64,000 bases of DNA from Candidatus Aalborgicola danicus (lineage in GTDB: Bacteria > Pseudomonadota > Gammaproteobacteria > Burkholderiales > Burkholderiaceae_C). This document shows, piece by piece, positions 20,039 through 28,218 of the stretch. The stretch is from assembly GCA_016703945.1 (NCBI GenBank), contig JADJBC010000044.1, positions 1 to 64,000 of the forward strand, read 5' to 3'. Under the pieces are notes generated by a model. It was not told where the DNA came from, made no database searches, and saw only the letters and a program-made list of their open reading frames with translations. The translations under genes were made by a program, and so were the position numbers. Positions within the stretch are counted from its first letter, which is position 1. The number at the start of each line of letters is the position of its first letter.

Positions 20039-20686
20039 GTGCCATTCAAGAAATACATGCTGACCGGCCTGATGGTCTGGTTGCCACTGGCCATTACCAT
20101 CTGGGTCCTGTCGTGGCTAGTCAACTCGCTGGACGGCGTGCTGGGAGGTGTGTTGTCCGGACTGGCGGCGATCACGCCGCAGAGTCTTGCCCCCCTGTTT
20201 GAGCGTCTGCGTGCCATTCCGGGGTTGGGGGTGCTGATCGTCGCCGGTTTTATGCTGATCACCGGTGCGCTGGTCTCCAACGTGGCAGGGCGCTGGTGGC
20301 TTCAGCAGTGGGATAGGCTGTTCACCAACATTCCCATCGTCAAATCCATTTACAACAGCGTCAAGAAGGTCTCGGACACGCTGTTCTCCAGCAACGGCAA
20401 CGCGTTTCGCACGGCCCTGCTGGTACAGTATCCGCGCGCAGGCAGCTGGACCATTGCATTCCAGACCGGTACACCCGGCGGTGAGGTTGCGTCCCACCTC
20501 GGTGATGACTTTGTCAGCGTGTATGTGCCCACAACGCCCAACCCCACCAGCGGTTTTTTTCTGATGCTGCCCCGTGCGGATGTGATTGAGCTGAAGATGA
20601 GTGTGGACCAGGCGTTGACCTATGTGATTTCCATGGGGTCCGTGCCACCGTCTGTGCACGTACCGCCGACACCGACTCCCAAATAA
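20039..20686 (+). CDS. DUF502 family inner-membrane protein
   Basis: 215 residues, start GTG at 20039. Two transmembrane segments (GLMVWLPLAITIWVLSWLV and LGVLIVAGFMLITGAL) are followed by the DUF502 hallmark LFTNIPIVKSIYNSVKKVSDTL (cut here to its core IVKSIYNSVKKVSD). A conserved soluble part (VYVPTTPNPTSGFFLMLPR) follows. The function is unknown in bacteria; plant homologues are LIKE-COV proteins. It is probably transcribed with aspS. Confidence 0.88.
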   Translation: MPFKKYMLTGLMVWLPLAITIWVLSWLVNSLDGVLGGVLSGLAAITPQSLAPLFERLRAIPGLGVLIVAGFMLITGALVSNVAGRWWLQQWDRLFTNIPIVKSIYNSVKKVSDTLFSSNGNAFRTALLVQYPRAGSWTIAFQTGTPGGEVASHLGDDFVSVYVPTTPNPTSGFFLMLPRADVIELKMSVDQALTYVISMGSVPPSVHVPPTPTPK

Positions 20687-20735
20687 CCCATTTACGAAAC
20701 CCGCTGTCTACAAGGCAGCGTCTTGAAAGCAAGTT

Positions 20736-22550
20736 ATGGCCATGCGTTCTCATTATTGCGGTCTGGTGACCGAAGCCCAAATGGGCGAAACCGTTTCCCT
20801 GTGCGGCTGGGTCAACCGCCGGCGTGACCACGGCGGCGTGATTTTTGTCGATCTGCGTGACCGCGAAGGCTATGTGCAGGTGGTGTGCGACCCGGACCGT
20901 GCCGAGATGTTCGCCGCCGCCGAAGGCCTGCGCAACGAATTCTGCGTTCAGGTTAAAGGCTTGGTGCGTGCCCGCCCAGCGGGAACCGTCAACGAAGGTC
21001 TGAAGAGCGGAAAGATTGAAGTCCTGTGCCACGAACTCGTGGTGCTCAACCCCTCGGTCACGCCACCGTTCCAGCTTGATGACGACAACCTGTCGGAAAC
21101 CACGCGCCTGACGCACCGCGTGCTGGACCTGCGCCGTCCCTACATGCAAAACAACCTCATGCTGCGCTACCGCGTTTCCATGGAAGTGCGCAAGTTCCTA
21201 GATGCCAATGGTTTCGTGGACATCGAAACCCCGATGCTGACCAAGTCCACGCCCGAAGGCGCGCGCGACTACCTGGTGCCCAGCCGTGTGCACGATGGCC
21301 ATTTCTTCGCGCTGCCCCAAAGCCCCCAGTTGTTCAAGCAGTTGTTGATGGTGGCCGGCTTTGACCGCTACTACCAGATCACCAAGTGCTTCCGGGACGA
21401 AGACCTGCGCGCCGATCGCCAGCCCGAATTCACGCAGATCGATATCGAAACATCCTTCCTGAGTGAAGAAGAAATCCGCGACATTTTCCAGGGCATGATC
21501 AAGACCGTATTCCAGAACACCATCAAGGTCGATCTGGGCGATTTCCCGGTCATGAGTTACCAGGAAGCCATGCACCGCTATGGCTCAGACAAGCCTGATT
21601 TGCGTGTGAACCTGGAGTTCACCGAAGTGACTGACGTGATGGCCGATGTGGACTTCAAGGTCTTCTCGGGCGCCGCAACCATGAAGGGCGGCCGCGTGGT
21701 GGCCCTGCGTGTGCCCGGCGGATCGGTGGAAGGCGGCGGCATCAGCCGCGGCGAGATCGATGCCTACACCGAATTCGTCAAGATCTATGGCGCCAAGGGC
21801 CTGGCATACATCCGTGTCAACGACCTGTCCAAGGGCCGCGATGGCTTGCAGAGCCCGATCGTCAAGAACATCCACGACAACGCGCTCAACGCCGTGCTGG
21901 AACGCTCTGGCGCACAAAATGGTGATCTGATTTTCTTTGGCGCCGACAAGGCCAAGATCGTCAATGACGCCATCGGTGCCCTGCGCCTCAAGGTCGGACA
22001 CAGCGACTTCGGCAAGAAAAACGGCCTGTTTGAAAAAGGCTGGCGTCCGATGTGGGTGGTCGATTTTCCGATGTTCGAATTCGACGAAGAAGCCCAACGC
22101 TACACCGCGACCCACCACCCATTCACCGCCCCCAAAGACGGCCACGAAGACTGGATGGTCACGGCCCCCGAGAAGTGCATCTCCAAGGGTTATGACATGG
22201 TGTTGAACGGCTGGGAGATGGGTGGTGGTTCCGTGCGTATTCACCGTGCCGATGTGCAGCAAAAAGTGTTCGATGCACTGAAGATCACACCCGAAGAAGC
22301 CCAACTCAAGTTCGGATTCCTGCTGGACGCCCTGCAGTACGGTGCACCCCCACACGGTGGACTGGCCTTTGGCCTGGACCGCATCGTGACGCTGATGACC
22401 GGTGCCGAATCCATCCGTGACGTGATTGCCTTCCCCAAGACCCAGCGCGCCCAGTGTCTGCTGACCCAGGCCCCAAGCCCGGTGGACGAAAAGCAGTTGC
22501 GCGAATTGCACATTCGCCTGCGCACACCCGAGGCAGCCAAGGCGGTTTGA
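20736..22550 (+). CDS. aspS: aspartyl-tRNA synthetase
   Basis: 604 residues of bacterial-type class IIb synthetase. It has the N-terminal OB fold (VSLCGWVNRRRDHGGVIFVD), motif 2 FRDEDLRADRQPEFTQ, the bacterial GAD insertion (about 300-410), and motif 3 in GLAFGLDRIVTLMTG near the end. The length fits. Many betaproteobacterial enzymes charge both tRNA-Asp and tRNA-Asn; the sequence here does not settle which. The gene ends just before a clear terminator. Confidence 0.97.
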   Translation: MAMRSHYCGLVTEAQMGETVSLCGWVNRRRDHGGVIFVDLRDREGYVQVVCDPDRAEMFAAAEGLRNEFCVQVKGLVRARPAGTVNEGLKSGKIEVLCHELVVLNPSVTPPFQLDDDNLSETTRLTHRVLDLRRPYMQNNLMLRYRVSMEVRKFLDANGFVDIETPMLTKSTPEGARDYLVPSRVHDGHFFALPQSPQLFKQLLMVAGFDRYYQITKCFRDEDLRADRQPEFTQIDIETSFLSEEEIRDIFQGMIKTVFQNTIKVDLGDFPVMSYQEAMHRYGSDKPDLRVNLEFTEVTDVMADVDFKVFSGAATMKGGRVVALRVPGGSVEGGGISRGEIDAYTEFVKIYGAKGLAYIRVNDLSKGRDGLQSPIVKNIHDNALNAVLERSGAQNGDLIFFGADKAKIVNDAIGALRLKVGHSDFGKKNGLFEKGWRPMWVVDFPMFEFDEEAQRYTATHHPFTAPKDGHEDWMVTAPEKCISKGYDMVLNGWEMGGGSVRIHRADVQQKVFDALKITPEEAQLKFGFLLDALQYGAPPHGGLAFGLDRIVTLMTGAESIRDVIAFPKTQRAQCLLTQAPSPVDEKQLRELHIRLRTPEAAKAV

Positions 22551-22575
22551 GCGCCGCGTTGGTGCACAATGAAAG

Positions 22576-22599
22576 GGCGCTCTGGTAGCGCCTTTTTTT
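22576..22599 (+). terminator. rho-independent terminator after aspS
   Basis: A six-base-pair GC stem (ggcgct / agcgcc) with a 5-nt loop is followed by seven T. The T tract ends 2 nt before the ATG of nudB, so the terminator sits where the nudB ribosome binding site would normally be. Confidence 0.85.
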
Positions 22600-22600
22600 C

Positions 22601-23107
22601 ATGCCCCAAATATTCAAAATTCCCCAATCCGTGCTGGTCGTGATCTACACGTCGGCACTAGATGTCCTGTTGATCCGGCGCGCGGACGGCGATGATTTAG
22701 GTGGCGAGTATTGGCAATCAGTGACCGGAAGCAAGGACTGCCTGAATGAGGACTGGCGCCAGACTGCAGAGCGCGAGGTTGCCGAGGAAACCGGCATAGT
22801 CTGCACGCCCCAAGCAGTCGGCCAAGCCACATTGATCGATTGGCAACTGGAGAATATTTACGACATTTACCCACAATGGTTGCACCGTTATGCGCCGGGA
22901 GTGACGCGCAATACGGAACATTTGTTTGGTCTGCAGGTGATTCAGCGGTGCCCGGTGCAGCTCAATCCCCGCGAACACTTGGCCTACCAGTGGTTGCCAT
23001 ACCAACGGGCCGCCGAATTGTGTTTTTCACCGTCCAACGCCGAGGCGATTTTGCAGTTGCCACGGTTCGCTTTGCATGCGGCCGGTCTACGGGCGGTGAC
23101 CACATGA
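22601..23107 (+). CDS. nudB: dihydroneopterin triphosphate diphosphatase NudB (Nudix hydrolase)
   Basis: 168 residues. The Nudix box is seen as SVTGSKDCLNEDWRQTAEREVAEETGI in outline (G-x5-E-x7-REVAEETG, about residues 46-70). N-terminal KIPQSVLVVIYTSALDVLLI matches NudB, which removes pyrophosphate from dihydroneopterin triphosphate in folate synthesis. The folE gene that makes this substrate is 2 kb downstream. The start at 22601 has no visible Shine-Dalgarno because the aspS terminator abuts it. The stop overlaps the next start by 4 nt. Confidence 0.9.
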   Translation: MPQIFKIPQSVLVVIYTSALDVLLIRRADGDDLGGEYWQSVTGSKDCLNEDWRQTAEREVAEETGIVCTPQAVGQATLIDWQLENIYDIYPQWLHRYAPGVTRNTEHLFGLQVIQRCPVQLNPREHLAYQWLPYQRAAELCFSPSNAEAILQLPRFALHAAGLRAVTT

Positions 23108-23846
23108 CAGTCCTGCGGGTGGCCACCTACAACATCCATAAAGGGGTCCAGGGCATAGGCCCGGCCCGTAGGCTGGAAATTCACAACCTCGGACATGCGG
23201 TAGAGCAACTCGACGCCGACATCGTCTGTCTGCAAGAGGTACGCAAGATGCACCGGCGCGAAGCCCGCTACTTTGCCCAGTGGCCTGAGTTGCCACAAGC
23301 GGAATTCTTGGCCCCGGAGGGCTATACGGCCATCTACAAGACCAACGCACATACCCGCCATGGCGAACACGGCAATGCCATGTTGTCACGCTGGCCCGTG
23401 GTGTCACACCAGCAGGAGGACATGTCGGACCACCGGTTTGAGCAGCGTGGACTGCTACATTCGGTGGTGACCGTGCACGGGGTCGGGTGCATGTCATCGT
23501 GGTTCATTTGGGCCTGATCAAGGCCAGTCAGGTGCGCCAATTGGTGCAACTGTGCACCTTCATCACCCGCGAAGTCCCTGCCAATGCGCCGGTGCTGGTT
23601 GCTGGCGACTTTAACGATTGGGGCAGTACGGTGCACATCGCGTTGGGTGCGGAAGGTTTCTCTGCATTTGATCAGGAGCGCGTGGCCACTTTTCCGTCGC
23701 GATTGCCTGTGGTCCAGTTGGACCATGTTTTTGGCAGGGGGTTGACGCCTTTGGGTGTGCATGTGCCACGTGGACGGATTTGGGGGCGCATGTCGGACCA
23801 TTTGCCGTTGATCGCCGAGTTTGATCTACCCCTGGATGCGCATTGA
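23104..23846 (+). pseudogene. endonuclease/exonuclease/phosphatase (EEP) family protein, YbhP-like, one frameshift
   Basis: The N-terminal part (VATYNIHKGVQGIGP, IVCLQEVRKM, ARHGEHGNAMLSRWP-like HTRHGEHGNAMLSRWP) runs from 23104 to about 23485. The rest (VHVIVVHLGL, LVAGDFNDWG, LDHVFGRGL, MSDHLPLIAEF) continues in another frame to 23846. The catalytic EEP residues are all present: N and E in the N-terminal part, and the GDFND and SDHLP motifs. A single-base change near 23484, beside a GGGG tract, would restore a full protein of about 247 residues. In enterobacteria the homologue is next to clsB, as here. It starts in a 4-nt overlap with nudB. Confidence 0.8.
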
Positions 23847-25058
23847 AAGTGCCACAAAGATCCACTGGCCACCACATCGAATTGCTACACGGCGGAGCAG
23901 CATTTTCCCCGCTTTGTTGGAAGCCATTGATGCCAGCCTGAGGAAGTCCGGCTGGAAACCTACATTTTCCACTTCGATGCGACCGGAGAAAAGTCGCCGC
24001 AGCGTTGGAGCAGGCCGCAGCGCGGGGTGTTGCCGTCTTCTTGATGCTGGACGGCATCGGTACACCCGCCGTGCCCGATGTGTGGGTGCACCGGTTCGCC
24101 AAAGCGGGAGTTCAGTGGCACCGTTTTTCACCACTTGGACGCTGGGGATTGTTGATGTCGGCCGGCTGGCGGCGTTTGCACCGCAAACTGTGCGTGGTCG
24201 ATGCACAGGTCGCCTTTTGCGGAGGCATCAACATCCTCGATGACTATGTTGACCCGACGTACGGTGCGCTGGAGTCACCCCGCTACGATTTTGCGGTGCG
24301 CATCAAGGGGCCGCTCGTTGCCGATGTGCGTGAGGCCATGGTTCAGTTCTGGAGGCGTTTGCGTATTACGCGGCAGCTTGAAAATCTCAAATTTCGGCAA
24401 GCGCGCCAGACCTGGAAAGATGCCCGTGTGCCGGTAGACACCGTCGCGCCGTCTGTCCAGAACAGTCCCGGTGTGAGCCCGTTCACCACGACGGCAGCGC
24501 TAGTTCTGCGGGACAACGTGCGCAACCGCAACCGCATCGAACGAGCCTACCGAAAGGCGATTGCTGAAGCCCGTGAGGAGGTGATCATCGCCAACGCGTA
24601 TTTCCTGCCGGGTGGCAAACTGCGGCGTGCGCTGATCCACGCCGCGCGCCGGCGTGCGGGTTCGCCTGTTGTTGCAAGGCCGATATGAGTATTTCATGCA
24701 GTACCACGGGGCCCGCCCGGTGTTTGGTGCGCTACTGGTCGCCGGTGTCGAGATCCACGAGTATGCAAGTGGCTTTCTGCACGCCAAGGTGGCGGTGATT
24801 GACGGCCATTGGGCAACCGTTGGCTCATCCAATCTGGACCCCTTAAGCCTCTTGCTGGCGCGCGAAGCCAATGTGGTCGTGGAAGATGCGCACTTTGCCG
24901 AGGTCCTGCGGACCCATTTGATCAGCGCAATGGAAAGCCACGGTGTGCAACTGGATTCGCGGGCCTACGCCAATCGCCCTCTGCGCCAACGCTTCCTGGA
25001 TCGGCTGGCCTTTGGTGTGATGCGCCTACTACTGTACCTGGCAGGCAGACGCTATTAA
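23843..25058 (+). pseudogene. clsB: cardiolipin synthase B (phospholipase D family), frameshifted
   Basis: Both HKD motifs of the PLD superfamily are present: HRKLCVVDAQVAFCGGINI (about 24180-24235) and HAKVAVIDGHWATVGSSNLD (about 24781-24840). The enzyme joins phosphatidyl groups to make cardiolipin. The N-terminal region changes frame about three times (near 23890, 23944 and 23995), and one more change is near 24653 between RALIHAARR and VRVRLLLQGRYEYFM. The intended start is probably TTG at 23843, overlapping the EEP stop. As with the EEP gene, the residues are well conserved between the shifts. Confidence 0.82.
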
Positions 25059-25110
25059 ATATATAGCAACATAGTCAACGTTTACGAGGGCTGGATGTCA
25101 AAAACCCTAT
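25055..25110 (+). repeat. dispersed repeat, copy 4
   Basis: A diverged copy: ctattaaatatatagcaac, then gtttacgagggctggatgtcaaaaa. It overlaps the clsB stop and lies just before folE. Confidence 0.65.
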
Positions 25111-25132
25111 TGATCAAAGGCTGGTAGGATCG

Positions 25133-25861
25133 ATGGATGTTAATGCAAAACACAGTACTATGAACCCTTCTGATGCCGAACAGGGAACGCCGGTTTCCGT
25201 CAAGATCCGTGAGCGACTGCTCGCGGCGCGTAAACGGTTCCATGCCAATGACAATATTGCAGAATTTGTAGAACCCGGAGAGTTGGAAAAAATACTCGAC
25301 GAGGTGGAAAACAAGATGCAAGGCGTGCTCGACAGCTTGGTCATCGACACCGACAACGACCACAACACCGACAATACTGCGCGCCGCGTCGCCAAGATGT
25401 ATGTCAATGAGGTGTTTCGTGGTCGTTATGTTGCTGCGCCCAGCATCACGGAATTTCCCAATGTGGGCCACCTTAACGAATTGATGATTGTGGGTCCGAT
25501 TACCGTACGCAGTGCCTGTAGCCACCATTTCTGCCCGGTCATCGGCAAGATCTGGATTGGAGTTATGCCCAACGAGCATACCAATGTGATTGGCCTTTCC
25601 AAGTATGCAAGGCTTGCGGAGTGGATCATGGGGCGTCCCCAAATTCAGGAAGAGGCTGTGGTGCAATTGGCTGATCTGATTCAGGAAAAGACCCAGCCAG
25701 ACGGCCTGGCCATCGTGATGGAGGCCAGCCACTACTGCATGGCCTGGCGTGGCGTGAAGGACATGGACAGCAAGATGATTAATTCGGTGATGCGTGGCGT
25801 GTTCCTGAAAGATCCCAATTTACGCCGTGAGTTCTTGTCACTGATTCCCAGGAAAGGATAA
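25133..25861 (+). CDS. folE: GTP cyclohydrolase I
   Basis: 242 residues, type IA enzyme making 7,8-dihydroneopterin triphosphate from GTP, the first step of folate synthesis. Visible are DNTARRVAKMYVNEVFRG, the zinc-site segment CSHHFCPVIGKIWIG (about 124-138), GLSKYARLAEW and ASHYCMAWRGV. The N-terminus carries about 40 extra residues before the helical part, so ATG at 25160 is a possible alternative start. The BLUF gene follows after 3 nt, suggesting a shared transcript. Confidence 0.95.
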   Translation: MDVNAKHSTMNPSDAEQGTPVSVKIRERLLAARKRFHANDNIAEFVEPGELEKILDEVENKMQGVLDSLVIDTDNDHNTDNTARRVAKMYVNEVFRGRYVAAPSITEFPNVGHLNELMIVGPITVRSACSHHFCPVIGKIWIGVMPNEHTNVIGLSKYARLAEWIMGRPQIQEEAVVQLADLIQEKTQPDGLAIVMEASHYCMAWRGVKDMDSKMINSVMRGVFLKDPNLRREFLSLIPRKG

Positions 25862-25864
25862 ACC

Positions 25865-26287
25865 ATGTTGGTTCGTTTGTTATATGCCAGTCGCGCGGTT
25901 GACCCCAGTCCCGAGGCGATAGAGACCATACTTTCCCAGTCACGCCAGTACAACCCGACTTGTGGGATCACCGGAATTTTGTGTTACGGCGGCGGTATTT
26001 TCCTGCAGGCAATCGAAGGCGGCCGCATGCCCGTGAGTGATTTGTATGGACATATTCAGAAAGACACACGCCACAAGGATATTGTTTTGTTGCATTACGA
26101 AGAGATTTCGGAGCGCCGATTTGGTGGTTGGACCATGGGCCAGGTCAACATGTCCAAAATCAACACCAACATTCTGCTCAAGTACGCTGAAAAGCCGGAA
26201 CTTGACCCCTATTCCGTGTCCGGAAAAGTCTCGCTGGCGCTGCTGGAGGAATTGATGGCCACGGCGTCCATCATCGGCCGGGCTTGA
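25865..26287 (+). CDS. stand-alone BLUF-domain blue-light sensor
   Basis: 140 residues, a short BLUF protein that binds FAD and senses blue light. Key residues are visible: Tyr7 (RLLYAS), Asn30 (NPTCGITGIL), Gln48 (FLQAIEG) and the Trp89/Met91 pair (GGWTMG), equivalent to the Tyr, Asn, Gln, Trp and Met that rewire hydrogen bonds upon illumination. There is no output domain, so it must act through a partner, and none is adjacent. The start follows an aggaaagg ribosome site at good spacing. It is 3 nt after folE, so it is probably co-transcribed with it. Confidence 0.93.
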   Translation: MLVRLLYASRAVDPSPEAIETILSQSRQYNPTCGITGILCYGGGIFLQAIEGGRMPVSDLYGHIQKDTRHKDIVLLHYEEISERRFGGWTMGQVNMSKINTNILLKYAEKPELDPYSVSGKVSLALLEELMATASIIGRA

Positions 26288-26432
26288 AACATGTGGCCCG
26301 GCGTAGAAGCTGCGCGGGGCGCGGCCCAAGGGACACATTTTTCCCTGCGGGGCTGACCGCCAAGCGGTTCAGAGCTTGGGGCGGTTCGGCGAAAAATTGC
26401 CTCCGCACACATCACCTGGTGCCGACGCCGTA

Positions 26433-27314
26433 ATGCCCGTATCCGCACTTGCGCTGGTCATACTTGCGGGTCTGATCCACGCCTGCTGGAACATCGCAGC
26501 CAAGAAGGCTGGTGGCGATGTGCGGTTTTCGTTCTTCAGCTCCGTTGTGATGATGGTTTTTTGGGCGCCTGTTGGCCTGTGGCTGGGTTGGCAGCAAGTG
26601 CCTGGATGGGGATTCACAGAATGGGGGGTTGTGTTTGCCAGTGGTGTGATTCACTCGATCTATTTTGTGGTGCTGTTGCGGGGTTACCGCAAGGCCGATC
26701 TCACGGTGGTGTATCCGTTGGCGCGAGGGTCGGGGCCTTTGTTGTCATCGCTGGTCGCCATCCTGTTTCTAGGGGAGCAGATTTCCGCCTTGGGTGTCGC
26801 TGGCATAGCGGCAGTCGTTGGGGGAGTCTTCCTGATTGCGGGAGGGCCTGGTCTTTTTCGCCAGTCCCGTGGCGAAGAGCAGACGCGGCGTATCCACAAA
26901 GGCATGTTGTATGGCCTGCTGACGGGTGTATTCATTGCCAGCTACACCGTCATTGATGGTTACGCAGTCAAAGTGGTGTTGATGTCACCCATCCTGATCG
27001 ATTATTTTGGCAACTTTGTCCGCCTCGGGTTTTTGGCGCCGGCGGTGCTGCGCAACGTGGCTGAAGCGCGCAGCCTGTGGCATATGCAATGGAAATATGC
27101 TGCCGTTGTGGGGGTGGTCAGTCCAGTGTCTTACGTCTTGGTGCTCTACGCCATGCAAGTCGCACCCTTGAGCCATGTAGCTCCCGCGCGCGAGGTGTCC
27201 ATGTTGTTCGCGGCCTTGTTGGGCGGACACTTATTGGGTGAAGGGGACCGGCGTGCCCGGTTTCTGGGGGCGGCCTGTATTGGTGGCGGGGTGATGGCGC
27301 TGGCGCTGGGTTAG
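26433..27314 (+). CDS. EamA/DMT-family transporter
   Basis: 293 residues with about ten transmembrane segments in two EamA halves (first half from LALVILAGLIHACWNIAAKK; second from GMLYGLLTGVFIASYTVIDG). The motif GEQISALGVAGIAAVVGGVFLI closes the first half. The start ATG at 26433 (MPVSALALVIL) fits the first membrane helix. It is probably an exporter of small metabolites or amino acids; the substrate cannot be told from sequence. Confidence 0.85.
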   Translation: MPVSALALVILAGLIHACWNIAAKKAGGDVRFSFFSSVVMMVFWAPVGLWLGWQQVPGWGFTEWGVVFASGVIHSIYFVVLLRGYRKADLTVVYPLARGSGPLLSSLVAILFLGEQISALGVAGIAAVVGGVFLIAGGPGLFRQSRGEEQTRRIHKGMLYGLLTGVFIASYTVIDGYAVKVVLMSPILIDYFGNFVRLGFLAPAVLRNVAEARSLWHMQWKYAAVVGVVSPVSYVLVLYAMQVAPLSHVAPAREVSMLFAALLGGHLLGEGDRRARFLGAACIGGGVMALALG

Positions 27315-27320
27315 CGATTC

Positions 27321-28170
27321 ATGGCCATGCTCGTGGGTTGTGATTTTTCCAGTAGTCCATCGGTTCGCAAGCCGATTGTGCTGGCCTTTGGGCGCTTGCA
27401 TGGCAGCGTTGTGGTGCTGGACCGGCTGGAGTGCGTTGCCTGCGCTGTTGGGCTTCGAGCAATGGCTTGGAACGGGACAGGCCTGGACTGCCGGATTTGA
27501 CATGCCCTTTGGTTTGCCCCGTGAACTGGTGACCTGCCTCCAATGGCCCTTGGAATGGGAGGCATGCATACGCCACTATGCCGCGTTGAGCCGCGAGGAA
27601 ATTCGTTCGACCTTCAAGGCGTTTTGTGATGCACGACCCGCGGGGTCTAAATTCGCCCACCGGGTCTGCGACCGGCCAGCGGGCTCGAGTCCATCAATGA
27701 AATGGGTGAACCCTCCGGTTGCCTACATGCTGCACGCTGGTGTTCCCCGGCTGTTGGACGCCGGAGTGGAAATTCCTGGCTTGTACCTTCCAACCGCCGT
27801 CCTCGGCAGGGAATCGAGTTCACACCGACGTGTGGCGCTGGAAGCCTACCCTGGATTGCTGGCCCGCGAAGTATTGGGCCGGCGCAGCTACAAGTCCGAT
27901 GACAAGGCCAAACAAACGGTGGATCGCCTGATTGCCCGCAAAGACCTGGTTACCGCCTTGGAGGCGGCACAAACCCGACTGGGTCTACGCCTCAAGATGA
28001 CCCATGCCCAGCGGGATGCCGTGGTCGATGACGCTTCGGGGGATGCTTTGGATGCCGTCTTGTGTCTGGTGCAAGTGGCGTGGGGACAGCAACATTATGC
28101 AAAGGGGGACCCGCTGTATGGTCTGCCTAAAGACATGGATCGCCTGGAGGGCTGGATTCTGAGTGCCTGA
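27321..28170 (+). pseudogene. DUF429 domain protein, one apparent frameshift
   Basis: The expected start is the ATG at 27321 (or 27327), reading MLVGCDFSSSPSVRKPIVLA, typical of the DUF429 RNase H-like fold with its first acidic residue. The frame is lost near 27430 (after VVLDRLE) and continues in the next frame as LLGFEQWLGTGQAWTAGFDMPFGLPREL to 28170. The remainder is uninterrupted (KWVNPPVAYML, ALEAYPGLLAREVLG, YKSDDKAKQ, DDASGDALDAVLC). A one-base change would give about 282 residues. The function is unknown; the fold suggests a nuclease. Confidence 0.72.
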
Positions 28171-28218
28171 AGTGCGACCGGCTCAGCGGTCGATACCGAC
28201 AGGGTCGGCTTAGGTGGT

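Noticed and set aside
21585..22511. Minus-strand open frame of 308 codons inside aspS
   Set aside because: The plus strand encodes a full aspartyl-tRNA synthetase; this is a shadow.
28177..28194. Terminator between the DUF429 gene and the SulP gene (cgaccggctcagcggtcg)
   Set aside because: It has a good six-base stem but no T tract on either strand, so it is not called.
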